Assembly (NCBI RefSeq): GCF_000010125.1
Contig: NC_007350.1
Coordinates: 868,001-932,000 of the forward strand
DNA: 64,000 nucleotides
Source: Staphylococcus saprophyticus subsp. saprophyticus ATCC 15305 = NCTC 7292
GTDB taxonomy: Bacteria; Bacillota; Bacilli; Staphylococcales; Staphylococcaceae
Direction: 5' to 3'
This document shows, piece after piece, positions 50,031 through 61,175 of this stretch; the first letter of the stretch is position 1, and each line of letters starts with the position of its first letter. A program made the position numbers and the translations under genes. The notes under the pieces were generated by a model. It saw only the letters and a program-made list of their open reading frames with translations. It was not told the origin of the DNA and made no database searches.

Positions 50031-51566
50031 CTATTCCTTTACGATTTGTTTTACTTTATCTAGGTCATGTGTCACAAATGAACCAGGTTTTTTAGTGTAT
50101 TTACTAACAAAGTAAGTAGTAATCACACTTGCTAAGAATCCAGGAATAATTTCATACATACCAAATAGCTCATTGATAGAAGCTAATGGTTTAATCCAAA
50201 CAATCCAAATAATTACGACCAATGCGCCGGTAATCATGCCTGCAAGTGCACCAGTACGTGATAGACCTTTCCAATAGAGTGAGAAGATAACTAATGGACT
50301 AAATGCGGCACCAAATCCTGCCCAAGCATTACCAACTAAATTTAGTATCGTATCGTTTGGCGACCAAGCAATCCATATAGCCACAATCGCTACAATTAAT
50401 ACAGATAAACGACCAACCATTAAGAATTCTTTCTCGTGTGCTTTAGCTTTATCTTCACCACGAATGAGTTTATAAAAGTCTTCCGTTAAGGAACTTGAAG
50501 TTACCAGTAATTGTGAAGAAATTGTACTCATGATGGCTGCCAAAATTGCTGCCAATAAGAAGCCTCCAACTAAAGGGTGGAATAAAATTTGGCTCATAAC
50601 GATAAATAAAGTTTCAGGATCCTCTAACTTGATGTTGCGTTCAGAAATAAAGGCAATACCTGTTAAACCAACTGCAACAGCACCTAATAACCCAATCACC
50701 ATCCAGCTAATACCTAATCTTCGTGCTTTTGGTAATAATTTGTGCGATTTTATAGACATAAATCTAACAATAATATGAGGTTGTCCGAAATAACCCAATC
50801 CCCAAGCAAACAGTGAAATGATACCTAAAACGGTTGTGCCTTTAAATAGATTCATATTTGTTGGTTTCATCTCTGCTACTTGTTTAAACGTATCGATGCC
50901 GTTTAAATCGATAAGTGCAACGATAGGGACCATCACCATAGCGATTAACATGATCACTCCTTGGAAGAAGTCGGTGATAGATACAGCAAGATAACCACCG
51001 AAAAATGTATAAAATATGACTATAAATGCAACCATTAGTAATCCCCAATGATAATTCAAACCGAAGGCACTTTCGAATAATTTACCACCTGATACAAAAC
51101 CGGAATGTGTGTATAAAGTGAAAAAAACAACAATAATTAAGCCGGATATAATTTTTATGTAATTATTGTGGTCATTTAATCTGTTTTTAAAGAAATCTGG
51201 TAATGTAATCGCATCACCAGCCAATTCTGTATAGACACGTAGACGAGGTGCAACGACAAAATAATTTACATAGGCGCCTAATGAAAGACCAATGGTAATC
51301 CACATAGCAGATAACCCAGTACTATAAACAGATCCTGGTAGACCCATAATCATCCAGCCACTCATATCTGATGCACCTGCTGAAAGTGCTGTCACATAAG
51401 GACCGATGCTCCTACCACCTAACATAAATTCACTTAAATTACCTGTAGCTTGTTTGTATCCGTAGTAACCGATAAATAATAATATAGTGAAATATATGAT
51501 GATCATTATATATGTTTGCCAACTTGCATGTACTTGGTTGGCCAATGAAGTGCCTAATATCAGCAT
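50031..51566 (-). CDS. putP: Sodium/proline symporter PutP
   Basis: A 511-residue SSS-family (SLC5) transporter with about 13 hydrophobic helices. Conserved blocks include [20 protein letters not shown] (residues about 46-65), [15 protein letters not shown] and [12 protein letters not shown]. It imports proline with sodium. I chose ATG 51566 (MLILGTS) because GGGAG lies 9 bases upstream; the frame extends three codons. A likely catabolite-repression site lies 120 bases upstream. Confidence 0.95.
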   Translation of the reverse strand: MLILGTSLANQVHASWQTYIMIIIYFTILLFIGYYGYKQATGNLSEFMLGGRSIGPYVTALSAGASDMSGWMIMGLPGSVYSTGLSAMWITIGLSLGAYVNYFVVAPRLRVYTELAGDAITLPDFFKNRLNDHNNYIKIISGLIIVVFFTLYTHSGFVSGGKLFESAFGLNYHWGLLMVAFIVIFYTFFGGYLAVSITDFFQGVIMLIAMVMVPIVALIDLNGIDTFKQVAEMKPTNMNLFKGTTVLGIISLFAWGLGYFGQPHIIVRFMSIKSHKLLPKARRLGISWMVIGLLGAVAVGLTGIAFISERNIKLEDPETLFIVMSQILFHPLVGGFLLAAILAAIMSTISSQLLVTSSSLTEDFYKLIRGEDKAKAHEKEFLMVGRLSVLIVAIVAIWIAWSPNDTILNLVGNAWAGFGAAFSPLVIFSLYWKGLSRTGALAGMITGALVVIIWIVWIKPLASINELFGMYEIIPGFLASVITTYFVSKYTKKPGSFVTHDLDKVKQIVKE

Positions 51567-51688
51567 CGTCCTCATCTCCCTTTGTTTTAAATGATTCTAT
51601 TGTGGTATATGAATTATTATACAATGTAATTTATAAATAGAATAGTATTATTTTAGTTTAATGAAAAAATACATTTTAGCCATGCTTT

Positions 51689-51702
51689 GTTAAGCGCTTC
51701 CA
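51689..51702. promoter_or_regulatory. Possible CcpA cre site upstream of putP
   Basis: GTTAAGCGCTTCCA has the AAGCGCTT core of cre sites (consensus TGAAAGCGCTTTCA, 11 of 14 matching). It sits in the 375-base gap between putP and gatC, about 120 bases before the putP start. The rest of the gap (51703-51941) holds AT-rich promoter-like DNA for gatC but no gene. Confidence 0.5.
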
Positions 51703-51941
51703 TATAATGATGTATAGTTACATGAAATATAAAGTGCAATGATTGATTATGCATTTAAAAAAATAAATCGTGCGTGATTTAGGTGGTGAAATTTAAACAA
51801 TGCCATTTTTAACGTATGAATGACAAGTAAATAATAGCAATATAAAATTTTAATTTACCGTTATTATTGAAAAACTTAGATTTTTCAACGAAATTTTGGT
51901 ACAATTTTGTAATGAATGAGTAAAAAGGAGGCTTTTATTTA

Positions 51942-52244
51942 ATGGCTAAAGTTACACGAGAAGAAGTTGAACATATAGCAAATTTAGCAAGACTTCAAAT
52001 TACTGAAGATGAAACGACTGAAATGCAAAATACATTAGAAAGCATTTTAAACTTTGCTAATCAAATAGATACAGCGGATACTAGTGAAATTGAACCAACA
52101 TATCACGTACTAGATTTACAAAATGTATTACGTGAAGATAAAGCAATCGAGGGCATCCCTCAAGAGCTTGCATTAAAAAATGCTAAAGTGACGGAAGATG
52201 GACAGTTTAAAGTACCATCTATCATGAATGAGGAGGACGCTTAA
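51942..52244 (+). CDS. gatC: Glu-tRNA(Gln) amidotransferase subunit C
   Basis: A 100-residue GatC. It starts [18 protein letters not shown], has the Glu/Asp-rich helical core and the [12 protein letters not shown] segment that wraps the A-B interface. With GatA and GatB it converts Glu-tRNA(Gln) to Gln-tRNA(Gln), needed because staphylococci lack glutaminyl-tRNA synthetase. AAGGAGG site. gatA starts 2 bases after its stop. Confidence 0.97.
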   Translation: MAKVTREEVEHIANLARLQITEDETTEMQNTLESILNFANQIDTADTSEIEPTYHVLDLQNVLREDKAIEGIPQELALKNAKVTEDGQFKVPSIMNEEDA

Positions 52245-52245
52245 G

Positions 52246-53703
52246 ATGACCATCCGTTATGAATCTGTTGAGAATTTGATCAACTTAATCAAAAACAAAG
52301 AAATTACACCATCTAAAGTTGTAAGTGATATTTACGATGCAATTGAAGAAACTGATCCAACGATCAAATCGTTTCTTGCATTAGATAAAGAAAATGCTAT
52401 TAAAAAAGCACAAGAATTAGATGAATTACAAGCAAAAGACCAAATGGAAGGCAAGTTATTTGGTATTCCAATGGGTATTAAAGATAACATTATTACTGAA
52501 GGTGTAGAAACAACATGTGCTAGTAAAATGTTAGAGGGCTTTGTACCAATTTATGAATCAACTGTGATGAATAAATTACGAAATGAACAAGCAGTGCTTA
52601 TCGGTAAATTAAATATGGATGAATTTGCTATGGGTGGTTCCACTGAAACATCATATTACAAAAAAACTGTAAATCCTTTCGATCATACTGCAGTACCTGG
52701 TGGTTCTTCGGGTGGTTCTGCCGCAGCAGTTGCAGCTGGTTTAGTTCCTTTCAGTTTAGGTTCTGATACTGGTGGCTCAATTCGTCAACCAGCAGCTTAT
52801 TGTGGAATTGTCGGTTTGAAACCAACATATGGCCGTGTATCACGTTTTGGTCTAGTAGCCTTTGCATCGTCATTAGATCAAATTGGACCATTGACACGTA
52901 CAGTTAAAGACAATGCATTAGTCTTGGAAGCAATTACTGGGGTAGACGAAAATGATTCAACAAGTGCGCCAGTTGAAGATGCTGATTACACTTCTGATAT
53001 CGGTAAAGATATTAAAGGATTGAAAATCGCGCTTCCAAGTGAGTATTTAGGTGAAGGTGTTTCTGATGAAGTCAAAGCATCTGTAAAAGAAGCAGTCGAA
53101 ACTTTAAGAGGTCTTGGTGCCACTGTAGAAGAAGTATCATTACCGAATACGAAGTATGGGATTCCTTCTTATTATGTAATTGCATCTTCTGAAGCTTCTT
53201 CTAACTTGTCTCGTTTCGATGGTATTAGATATGGATATCATTCTCCAGAAGCGAACTCATTAGAAGAATTATATAAAATGTCTAGAAGTGAGGGCTTTGG
53301 TGAGGAAGTTAAACGCCGTATCTTCTTGGGAACATTTGCATTAAGTTCAGGTTATTATGATGCATTTTATAAAAAATCACAAAAAGTTAGAACATTAATC
53401 AAAGATGATTTCAATCGTATATTTGAAAATTATGATGTTGTCGTTGGTCCAACTACACCTACAACAGCTTTCAATTTAGGTGACGAAATAGATGATCCAC
53501 TTACAATGTATGCGAACGATTTATTAACAACGCCAGTTAATTTAGCTGGTTTACCAGGTATTTCTGTTCCTTGTGGACAATCAAATGGCCGCCCAATCGG
53601 TTTACAATTTATAGGTAAACCATTTGATGAAAAAACACTATATCGTGTCGCTTACCAATATGAAACAAAATTTAATTTTCATAATGAATACGAAAAACTA
53701 TAA
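52246..53703 (+). CDS. gatA: Glu-tRNA(Gln) amidotransferase subunit A
   Basis: A 485-residue amidase that supplies ammonia from glutamine. The Ser-cisSer-Lys triad is visible: Lys in GIKDN (about residue 79), cis-Ser in [15 protein letters not shown] (about residue 154) and the nucleophile Ser in [11 protein letters not shown] (about residue 178). I chose ATG 52246 because GAGGAGG is 8 bases upstream; the frame extends six codons. In the gatCAB operon. Confidence 0.98.
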   Translation: MTIRYESVENLINLIKNKEITPSKVVSDIYDAIEETDPTIKSFLALDKENAIKKAQELDELQAKDQMEGKLFGIPMGIKDNIITEGVETTCASKMLEGFVPIYESTVMNKLRNEQAVLIGKLNMDEFAMGGSTETSYYKKTVNPFDHTAVPGGSSGGSAAAVAAGLVPFSLGSDTGGSIRQPAAYCGIVGLKPTYGRVSRFGLVAFASSLDQIGPLTRTVKDNALVLEAITGVDENDSTSAPVEDADYTSDIGKDIKGLKIALPSEYLGEGVSDEVKASVKEAVETLRGLGATVEEVSLPNTKYGIPSYYVIASSEASSNLSRFDGIRYGYHSPEANSLEELYKMSRSEGFGEEVKRRIFLGTFALSSGYYDAFYKKSQKVRTLIKDDFNRIFENYDVVVGPTTPTTAFNLGDEIDDPLTMYANDLLTTPVNLAGLPGISVPCGQSNGRPIGLQFIGKPFDEKTLYRVAYQYETKFNFHNEYEKL

Positions 53704-53715
53704 GGAGTGGAAATC

Positions 53716-55143
53716 ATGCATTTTGAAACAGTTATCGGACTAGAAGTCCACGTTGAGTTAAAAACAGATTCTAAAATGTTTTCTCCAGCGCCAGCGCATT
53801 TTGGAGCAAAACCGAACTCAAACACAAATGTTATCGACCTAGCATATCCAGGTGTATTACCAGTTGTAAACAGACGTGCTGTTGATTGGGCCATGAGAGC
53901 TTCAATGGCATTGAACATGGAAATTGCTACAGAATCTAAATTTGACCGTAAAAACTATTTTTATCCAGATAATCCAAAAGCTTATCAAATTTCACAATTT
54001 GATCAACCAATTGGTGAAAATGGTTATATCGATATCGAGGTTGATGGTGAAACAAAACGCATTGGTATTACGCGTTTACACATGGAAGAAGATGCTGGTA
54101 AATCAACACATAAAGATGGTTATTCTTTAGTTGATTTAAATAGACAAGGTACACCATTAATTGAAATCGTATCGGAACCAGATATTCGCTCTCCTCAAGA
54201 AGCATACGCATACCTAGAAAAACTACGTTCAATCATTCAATATACAGGCGTTTCAGATTGTAAGATGGAAGAAGGTTCATTACGTTGTGATGCCAACATT
54301 TCATTACGTCCGTATGGTCAAGAAGAATTTGGTACAAAAGCTGAGTTGAAAAACTTAAACTCCTTTACATATGTTCGTAAAGGTCTTGAATACGAAGAAA
54401 AACGTCAAGAAGAAGAATTGTTAAATGGTGGAGAAATTTTACAAGAAACACGTCGATTTGACGAGTCTAATGGTAAGACATTATTAATGCGTGTTAAAGA
54501 AGGATCTGACGATTACCGTTATTTCCCAGAACCAGATATTGTACCTTTATATGTAGATGAAGAATGGAAAGAACGCGTTCGTCAAACGATTCCTGAATTA
54601 CCTGATGAAAGAAAAGAAAAGTATGTAAATCAATATGGTTTACCTGCCTACGATGCACACGTACTTACACTGACAAAAGAAATGTCTGATTTCTTCGAAG
54701 GTGCAGTTGCAGAAGGTGCAGATGTTAAGTTGACATCTAACTGGTTAATGGGTGGCGTAAACGAATATCTAAATAAAAATCAAATTGATTTATTAGATAC
54801 TAAGTTAACACCAGAAAACTTAGCGGGTATGATTAAATTAATTGAAGATGGCACAATGAGTAGTAAAATAGCTAAAAAAGTATTCCCTGAACTAGCTGAA
54901 AATGGCGGGGATGCAAAACAAATTATGGAAGATAAAGGCTTAGTGCAGATTTCTGACGAAGCAACATTGCTTAAATTTGTAAATGAAGCATTGGATAATA
55001 ACGAGCAATCTATTGAAGACTATAAGAATGGTAAAGGTAAGGCTATGGGCTTCTTAGTTGGACAAATTATGAAAGCTTCTAAAGGCCAAGCTAATCCACA
55101 GTTAGTTAACCAATTGTTAAAACAAGAATTGGATAAACGATAA
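53716..55143 (+). CDS. gatB: Asp/Glu-tRNA amidotransferase subunit B
   Basis: A 475-residue GatB. It begins [15 protein letters not shown], has the LDYNRQGTPL-like [18 protein letters not shown] signature (about residues 141-158) and a C-terminal YqeY-type helical tail. It activates Glu-tRNA(Gln) by phosphorylation and binds the tRNA. I chose ATG 53716, 9 bases after AAGGAG; the frame extends three codons. A clean terminator ends the operon. Confidence 0.98.
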   Translation: MHFETVIGLEVHVELKTDSKMFSPAPAHFGAKPNSNTNVIDLAYPGVLPVVNRRAVDWAMRASMALNMEIATESKFDRKNYFYPDNPKAYQISQFDQPIGENGYIDIEVDGETKRIGITRLHMEEDAGKSTHKDGYSLVDLNRQGTPLIEIVSEPDIRSPQEAYAYLEKLRSIIQYTGVSDCKMEEGSLRCDANISLRPYGQEEFGTKAELKNLNSFTYVRKGLEYEEKRQEEELLNGGEILQETRRFDESNGKTLLMRVKEGSDDYRYFPEPDIVPLYVDEEWKERVRQTIPELPDERKEKYVNQYGLPAYDAHVLTLTKEMSDFFEGAVAEGADVKLTSNWLMGGVNEYLNKNQIDLLDTKLTPENLAGMIKLIEDGTMSSKIAKKVFPELAENGGDAKQIMEDKGLVQISDEATLLKFVNEALDNNEQSIEDYKNGKGKAMGFLVGQIMKASKGQANPQLVNQLLKQELDKR

Positions 55144-55155
55144 TTCAATATATCT

Positions 55156-55191
55156 AGACCCTGTAGCTCAAATTATGCTACAGGGTCTTTT
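55156..55191 (+). terminator. gatCAB terminator
   Basis: AGACCCTGTAGC pairs with GCTACAGGGTCT, then TTTT. Confidence 0.9.
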
Positions 55192-55301
55192 AAATGCGAT
55201 GTGCCTTAAATATTTTCTTTGGAATTTAACCTAAAATGCTTTTAACATCTATGTAAATCATATAATATAGGTATTGAGTATATGAAGTAGAGGGATAAAT
55301 T

Positions 55302-56219
55302 ATGAGAAAAAGAGCTAGAATCATTTATAATCCAACATCTGGAAAGGAATTATTTAAACGCACATTACCAGATGTTTTAATTAAATTAGAAAAAGCTGGA
55401 TTTGAAACAAGCGCATATGCCACAGAAAAAGTAGGCGACGCAACTACAGAAGCAGCACGTAGTTTAGAACAAAATTACGATGTACTGATTGCAGCTGGTG
55501 GAGATGGTACTTTAAATGAAGTCATAAATGGCATTGCTGAAAAGCCAAATAGACCAAGTTTAGGTATTATACCGATGGGCACTGTGAATGATTTTGGTCG
55601 TGCATTACATTTACCCACAGATATCATGAGTGCGATAGATGTCATTATTGAGGGACATATGACACGTGTGGATATTGGTAAGATGAATAGTCGTTATTTT
55701 ATTAACTTAGCTGCAGGTGGACAACTAACTCAAGTATCATACGAAACTCCGAGTAAGTTGAAATCCATTGTAGGACCATTCGCGTATTATATCAAAGGTT
55801 TTGAAATGTTACCTCAAATGAAAGCCGTGGATATTCGTATTGAATATGATGACGAAGTATTCCAAGGAGAAGCCTTGTTATTCTTACTAGGGCTTACGAA
55901 TTCAATGGCTGGGTTTGAAAAATTAGTCCCCGATGCTAAATTGGATGATGGTTACTTTACATTAATTATCGTTGAAAAAGCTAACTTAGCTGAATTAGGC
56001 CACATTATGACGTTAGCATCAAGAGGTGAACATACCAAGCATCCTAAAGTACATTACAAGAAGGCCAAATCTATTAGCGTTTCATCATTCACCGATATGC
56101 AATTAAATGTAGATGGTGAATATGGAGGCAAATTACCTGGTAATTTTTTAAACTTGAAACAACATATTGAAGTATTCACACCAAATGATATTAAAAATGA
56201 AGAAATTATAGAACAATGA
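55302..56219 (+). CDS. dgkB: Diacylglycerol kinase DgkB
   Basis: A 305-residue soluble diacylglycerol kinase. The NPTSGKELF start, the nucleotide-binding AAGGDGTLNEVINGI (about residues 66-80) and LGIIPMGTVNDFGRAL are clear; Asp and Glu residues of the divalent-ion site are in KLDDGYFTL. It recycles diacylglycerol made by lipoteichoic acid synthesis into phosphatidic acid. Position after gatCAB matches other staphylococci. Confidence 0.95.
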   Translation: MRKRARIIYNPTSGKELFKRTLPDVLIKLEKAGFETSAYATEKVGDATTEAARSLEQNYDVLIAAGGDGTLNEVINGIAEKPNRPSLGIIPMGTVNDFGRALHLPTDIMSAIDVIIEGHMTRVDIGKMNSRYFINLAAGGQLTQVSYETPSKLKSIVGPFAYYIKGFEMLPQMKAVDIRIEYDDEVFQGEALLFLLGLTNSMAGFEKLVPDAKLDDGYFTLIIVEKANLAELGHIMTLASRGEHTKHPKVHYKKAKSISVSSFTDMQLNVDGEYGGKLPGNFLNLKQHIEVFTPNDIKNEEIIEQ

Positions 56220-56251
56220 TACAAATAAAAATACGATTTAGATTAAACTAC

Positions 56252-56288
56252 GAGGTTAGGTCAGTCAACATACATCCTAACCTCTTTT
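56252..56288 (+). terminator. Terminator between dgkB and the methyltransferase gene
   Basis: GAGGTTAGG pairs with CCTAACCTC, then TTTT. Confidence 0.8.
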
Positions 56289-56304
56289 AGTGTGGGGTGA
56301 AGTA

Positions 56305-57666
56305 ATGAATGCGATACAAAAAAATGAAGTAATTGAAGGAACAGTGATAGATTTAACACATGAAGGTCATGGTGTTGTGAAATTTGATCGTTATCCAATT
56401 TTTGTGCCCAATGCACTCATTAATGAAGTGATAGCGTTTAAAGTAATCAAAGTGAAAAAGAACTTCGCAATTGGTAAGCTGGTTGAAATTAAAGAAAAAA
56501 GCACTGATCGAGTAGAACCACCGTGTATATATTATTATAAATGTGGTGGTTGTCAGTTGCAGCACATGACATATCAAGCGCAGTTAAATATGAAAAAAGA
56601 ACAAGTTGTGAATTTATTTCAACGTAAAGCTGGATTTAAAGATACAATCATTCATGACACGATTGGTATGGAAAATCCTTGGTACTACAGAAATAAATCA
56701 CAAATTCCAGTGGGTAAAAACAATGAGAATAAAGTTATAACAGGATTTTATCGTCAACGTAGCCACGATATTATTAATATGGATGAATGTTTGATTCAAG
56801 ACCAACTACACCAAGAAGTTATAAATAAATTAAAAGCGTGGTTCAATGAACTAAACATCAGTGTTTATAATGAGCGTAAAAAGCAAGGCATGATGCGTCA
56901 TGTTGTAATAAGAACAGGGCATCATTCTAGAGAACTCATGGTCATTTTTGTAACAAATGGCAAAAAATTTAAACAAGGTGACATCCTAACAGAACGTTTA
57001 AAACAACATTTTCCAGCAATTGTGAGTATTAAACAAAATGTAAATGATACACATTCCAACGTTATAATGGGACAAAATTCATATACACTTTATGGTAAAG
57101 ATGAGATTGTCGATATGTTGTCAGATGTCACATTTAAAATTAATGACCAATCATTTTATCAAATTAATTCTATCCAAACAGAAAAACTATATCAACGTGC
57201 TATAGATTATGCTGAGCTACAGGGAGAAGAAACAGTGTTGGATACTTATTGCGGTATTGGTACCATTGGTTTATATATGGCTCCCAAAGCAAAACATGTC
57301 TATGGTGTTGAGGTTGTGCCAGAAGCCATTACAGATGCTCAACAAAATGCGACTATAAACCAATTTGAAAATACTACTTTTGTCTGTGGTAAGGCAGAAG
57401 AAGTTATCTTAAAATGGAAATCAGAAGGAATAAGACCAGATGTTGTAATGGTTGATCCACCTAGAAAGGGTTGTGACGAAACATTTTTGAAGACATTATT
57501 AGAGCTAAATCCTCAAAAAATTGTCTACATATCATGTAACCCATCAACGCAACAGCGTGATGCACAATTATTAGCAAACCAATATAAGTTAACACAAATT
57601 ACACCGGTTGATATGTTTCCGCATACGACACATGTTGAAACAGTGGCACAATTTGAACGTATATAA
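56305..57666 (+). CDS. 23S rRNA (uracil-5-)-methyltransferase RlmD/RumA-like
   Basis: A 453-residue TrmA/RumA-type SAM-dependent RNA m5U methyltransferase. An N-terminal TRAM domain is followed by an Fe-S-type Cys cluster CIYYYKCGGCQLQH (about residues 73-86), SAM motifs DTYCGIGTIGLYM (about residues 311-323) and the catalytic Cys in ISCNPSTQQRDA (about residue 412). I chose ATG 56305 with GGGGTGAAG upstream; a GTG five codons earlier is possible. Which RNA it modifies is inferred. Confidence 0.92.
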   Translation: MNAIQKNEVIEGTVIDLTHEGHGVVKFDRYPIFVPNALINEVIAFKVIKVKKNFAIGKLVEIKEKSTDRVEPPCIYYYKCGGCQLQHMTYQAQLNMKKEQVVNLFQRKAGFKDTIIHDTIGMENPWYYRNKSQIPVGKNNENKVITGFYRQRSHDIINMDECLIQDQLHQEVINKLKAWFNELNISVYNERKKQGMMRHVVIRTGHHSRELMVIFVTNGKKFKQGDILTERLKQHFPAIVSIKQNVNDTHSNVIMGQNSYTLYGKDEIVDMLSDVTFKINDQSFYQINSIQTEKLYQRAIDYAELQGEETVLDTYCGIGTIGLYMAPKAKHVYGVEVVPEAITDAQQNATINQFENTTFVCGKAEEVILKWKSEGIRPDVVMVDPPRKGCDETFLKTLLELNPQKIVYISCNPSTQQRDAQLLANQYKLTQITPVDMFPHTTHVETVAQFERI

Positions 57667-57890
57667 AGCATTGATGTAAAGACTGTATTACTTATAATTA
57701 AATACGTTTTGTATATATGACTTGTGTAAAAATAATTAATAATTTGTTTGCTAAACATTGCAAAATATTGCAAAATGAGTAAGTTTGTTAAAATTCAATT
57801 ACAAGCAACTTACTTTCACTTTACCCCCTTTCATAGTGGTGATAATCGTTGTATACTCTAGTTAATAACGAGTGACGAGGAGGGCGTCTA

Positions 57891-58451
57891 ATGTTTAAAA
57901 TTGATTTGTTTTCTAATAAAAAAGCAGTTGAAGGTTTTATTTTATTTCAATTAACTATTGTGATGATTAGCATTTTGATTTCTTATAAAATGGCATATTC
58001 TATGACCCATATTATAGAACAAAACATAATTTTTAATATTATTTTTGGTATTGTTGGTTTTGCAGTAGTGTATTTCTTACATGAATTTATTCATAATATA
58101 ATGTTCAGAGTAATGTCAAAAGGTAATAAACCTACATATCGTATTAAATCAGGTTTGATTACAACACATATGCCAAATGTTTATTTTAAAAAATGGCAAT
58201 ACATGACAATTATGTTAGCCCCTTTAGTCATTATCACAAGCGTATTATTAGTAATATTTTCGTATTTTGCTTACTCATCTATTATCTTTATTGCATGTTT
58301 TCACATAGGATATTGCGTAATGGATATGTATTTCCTTACAGGTTTATTAAATAAACATGTACAACTTATTGAAGATACAGAAGAAGGGATTAAATTTTAT
58401 ACACAAGCGCCTGCCCCTGCTCAAGAATTTCGAACTGAATTGAAATCATAA
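57891..58451 (+). CDS. DUF3267-family membrane metalloprotease-like protein
   Basis: A 186-residue membrane protein with four hydrophobic helices. The HEFIHNIMF segment (about residues 65-73) is an HExxH motif at the membrane face, typical of DUF3267. The gap before it (57667-57890) holds a repeated ATATTGCAAAAT-like stretch but no gene. The GAGGAGG site precedes the ATG. Substrate unknown. Confidence 0.8.
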   Translation: MFKIDLFSNKKAVEGFILFQLTIVMISILISYKMAYSMTHIIEQNIIFNIIFGIVGFAVVYFLHEFIHNIMFRVMSKGNKPTYRIKSGLITTHMPNVYFKKWQYMTIMLAPLVIITSVLLVIFSYFAYSSIIFIACFHIGYCVMDMYFLTGLLNKHVQLIEDTEEGIKFYTQAPAPAQEFRTELKS

Positions 58452-58473
58452 AATGATAAATGTAACTTTGATA

Positions 58474-58558
58474 AAGGATCAGCTCCGTTTGAGTAAATGA
58501 TCATTTGAATATTAAATTCAAACTGATTCACTTAAACGTGTACTGTTCCTTTTTTTTA
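58474..58558 (+). terminator. Long imperfect hairpin terminator
   Basis: AAAGGATCAG...CCGTTTGAGT pairs in steps with ACTT...AAACG...CTGTTCCTTTT, with an inner TTTGAAT/ATTCAAA stem and an eight-T tail. It is unusually long (about 85 bases). Confidence 0.65.
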
Positions 58559-58647
58559 TTGAGCAAATTCAAAGAAAAATGATGATGGAGGATGTAAGAT
58601 AAAAACAACACAATTATAAATTATATCGAATACAGGAGGTGAGGGCA

Positions 58648-59718
58648 TTGTCAGAAAGACGGATTATACATGTGGATATGGACTACTTTTTCGCACAAGT
58701 AGAAATGAGGGATAACCCTAAACTAAAAGGAAAACCTGTCATTGTTGGTGGTAAAGCTAGTGGAAGAGGGGTCGTATCAACGGCATCATATGAGGCAAGA
58801 CAATATGGTGTACATTCTGCGATGCCCACTGCACAAGCGCATAAATTATGTCCTAACGGGTACTATGTGACGCCAAGATTCGAAGCTTATAAAACTGCAT
58901 CGGAAAAGATTATGAATATATTTAAAAGTTATACAGAGGTTGTTGAACCTTTGTCTTTGGATGAAGCATATTTGGATATCACACATCTTGTCAGACCTGA
59001 TTTACCAGCCTCTCGAATCGCTCAATATATCAGGAGAGATATTTATGAAGCTACAATGCTTACTTCGTCAGCAGGTGTATCATATAATAAATTTTTAGCT
59101 AAATTAGCAAGTGGTATGAACAAGCCCAACGGTTTAACAGTTATTGACTATAGAAATGTTCATGATATTTTAATGGGCTTAGATATTGGAGATTTTCCTG
59201 GTGTTGGTAAAGCTTCAAAACAAAAAATGCATCAAGAAGCGATTTATACAGGACAAGATTTATATAATCAAAGTGAACGGGACCTTATTAGACTATTTGG
59301 TAAGCGTGGACATGGCTTGTACAATAAAGCGAGGGGTATAGATCATAATCCAGTAAAGCCTACTAGAATCAGGAAATCTGTTGGTACAGAACGAACATTT
59401 GCCACAGATATGAATGATGATGAAGAAATTTTACAAAAAATTTGGGAATTAAGTAATAAAACAGCAGAACGTCTAGCTAAATTACAAAAATCTGGAAAAA
59501 CAGTAACAGTAAAAATTAAAACATTTAAGTTTGAATCTTTGTCGAAACAACGTAGTCTTAGAGACCCGGTTCGCTCAGAAACTGACATATACAATATTGC
59601 TTATGATTTATATACAGAATTAAAAAATCCTGAAACGCCTATTCGTCTTGTAGGGGTGACTGTTGGTAATCTTGAAAAAGCGACATATGAAAATATGACA
59701 ATATACGATTATATTTAA
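58648..59718 (+). CDS. dinB: DNA polymerase IV
   Basis: A 356-residue Y-family translesion polymerase. The catalytic acids are in [10 protein letters not shown] (about residues 10-19) and SLDEAYLD (about residue 104). The helix-hairpin-helix is [12 protein letters not shown], and the little-finger domain follows. I chose TTG 58648 ([13 protein letters not shown]) because AGGAGG lies 8 bases upstream; the frame extends to a GTG that overlaps that site. No LexA box was seen before it. Confidence 0.95.
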   Translation: MSERRIIHVDMDYFFAQVEMRDNPKLKGKPVIVGGKASGRGVVSTASYEARQYGVHSAMPTAQAHKLCPNGYYVTPRFEAYKTASEKIMNIFKSYTEVVEPLSLDEAYLDITHLVRPDLPASRIAQYIRRDIYEATMLTSSAGVSYNKFLAKLASGMNKPNGLTVIDYRNVHDILMGLDIGDFPGVGKASKQKMHQEAIYTGQDLYNQSERDLIRLFGKRGHGLYNKARGIDHNPVKPTRIRKSVGTERTFATDMNDDEEILQKIWELSNKTAERLAKLQKSGKTVTVKIKTFKFESLSKQRSLRDPVRSETDIYNIAYDLYTELKNPETPIRLVGVTVGNLEKATYENMTIYDYI

Positions 59719-59779
59719 TTAAGATAGAAAATGATTTATAGTAGATAAGCTATTTTACAGACATATCAAGGAAATAGAA

Positions 59780-60334
59780 TTAATCTTTATCTTTTAAATC
59801 CTTGCCGTAGATATTTAACATACTAGGTAAATCATCATAATGTTTTAAGAGACGGAACGTAATCATAGCGCATGCTTTAGCATCATTGAGCGCATCATGA
59901 TGTCCATGAAAATCTAAATTATAATATTGCATCATGTAATTTAAACCATAGCGATGATTTTCTACTGTTCTTCTTGAAAGTTGTAAAGAGCAAAAGTAAG
60001 TCATGTTAGGGGTATCAAAACCAAAAGCACTAATACTTTCGTGTAGAACGTTCATATCAAATGCTGCATTGTGTGCAACGACGGGTAAATCGCCGATAAA
60101 TTGCAACATATAGGGATATACTGTTTGAAATGTAGGCGCATCTTCAACTTGTTCAGGATGTATGCTGTGTACTGCGATATTTTGTTGTGAGAAATAGTCA
60201 TTAGGGTTAACAAGTGTATAGAAAGATTCTGTTATCTGGTGGTTGACTACTTTAACCATACCAACAGCACAAATACTTGTACGTTTACCGTTGGCAGTTT
60301 CAAAATCTAAAGCTATAAATGCATCGTTACTCAT
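59780..60334 (-). CDS. DnaQ-like 3'-5' exonuclease (DEDDh)
   Basis: A 184-residue single-domain exonuclease. Exo I is FIALDFETANGKR (about residues 6-18), exo II is VVAHNAAFDMNVLH (about residues 90-103), and exo III is HGHHDALNDAKACA (His/Asp near residues 145-154). It is not part of a polymerase chain here. It may proofread or degrade ssDNA or RNA; the target is unknown. It converges with dinB. Confidence 0.92.
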   Translation of the reverse strand: MSNDAFIALDFETANGKRTSICAVGMVKVVNHQITESFYTLVNPNDYFSQQNIAVHSIHPEQVEDAPTFQTVYPYMLQFIGDLPVVAHNAAFDMNVLHESISAFGFDTPNMTYFCSLQLSRRTVENHRYGLNYMMQYYNLDFHGHHDALNDAKACAMITFRLLKHYDDLPSMLNIYGKDLKDKD

Positions 60335-60432
60335 GGAGCAAGTTCCCTTTCTATAATGGAATATGTTATGACTTTATAGAATAAATGAAAAACAGTCAAG
60401 TTAATGAAATTGAACTAACATTTACTACCTAA

Positions 60433-60473
60433 TCAAAAAAGTCTGGGACATTTATTGATGTCCCAGACTTTTC
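60433..60473 (-). terminator. Terminator of ftnA
   Basis: AAAAAAGTCTGGGACA pairs with TGTCCCAGACTTTT. Read on the minus strand it ends in a T run after ftnA. Confidence 0.85.
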
Positions 60474-60505
60474 TGATATATAAATTCGTGAGTATTACCT
60501 ATTAA

Positions 60506-61009
60506 TTATTCTGATTCATCAAATGAACGTGCAGCTAACTCTTTTTCATAAAGGTAAAGTGTATTACTATCATCACCAATACGATTTAAGTAATCGATAT
60601 GCGTTTCAAACATAGCTTCTTCTTCAACTTGCTCGTCTAAGAACCAATTTAAGAATGAAATCGTAGCATAATCTTTATCTTTGTTAGCTAAATCTGATAA
60701 ATTATAGAATCTATGTGTAACGTCTTGTTCTTGAGCCAAACCATCTTCAAACGTTTCTAAGATGCTGCTGAACTCTGTTTTTGGTGCAGGAATTGCTGTA
60801 AATAAAGCATGTTCTCCACGATCGTTAATATAGTCATATATTTTTTTACCATGGAATCTTTCTTCTTTAGCTTGTTGAATATAAAAATTTGCAAAACCTT
60901 CGTAAGAATTGTCGTCACAAAAGGCAGCCATAGCCATATAAGCGTGAGCAGCATAAAATTCATGATTCATTTGTTCATTTAAAGCATCTAATAGTTCTTT
61001 GTTTAACAT
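60506..61009 (-). CDS. ftnA: Ferritin
   Basis: A 167-residue non-haem ferritin. Ferroxidase residues appear in [13 protein letters not shown] (Glu17 region), [16 protein letters not shown] (Glu/His near residues 50-53), [13 protein letters not shown] and [12 protein letters not shown]. It stores iron as a 24-mer shell. AGGAGG site precedes the ATG. Regulation by PerR or Fur is usual for the family, but I did not find a clean box upstream. Confidence 0.96.
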   Translation of the reverse strand: MLNKELLDALNEQMNHEFYAAHAYMAMAAFCDDNSYEGFANFYIQQAKEERFHGKKIYDYINDRGEHALFTAIPAPKTEFSSILETFEDGLAQEQDVTHRFYNLSDLANKDKDYATISFLNWFLDEQVEEEAMFETHIDYLNRIGDDSNTLYLYEKELAARSFDESE

Positions 61010-61175
61010 AATTAATAAGCCTCCTATACTTTTTTTCAGTATAGCAAAACTAGACTTAGTAGTAAATTATACGCTACTTTATTTGAAAAAGACTCATGTA
61101 AATTGGGTTGAGAATTGTTTGGAATACAACATAATCGTGTTATAATATTTGAGTGAAGAGTAGAGGAGGAGCTAA

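Noticed and set aside
58600..58648. LexA box before dinB
   Set aside because: No CGAAC..GTTC motif is present near the start, unlike the sites at 18193 and 27812.
61010..61175. PerR/Fur box between ftnA and murT
   Set aside because: No convincing inverted repeat of the PerR or Fur type could be placed by eye.
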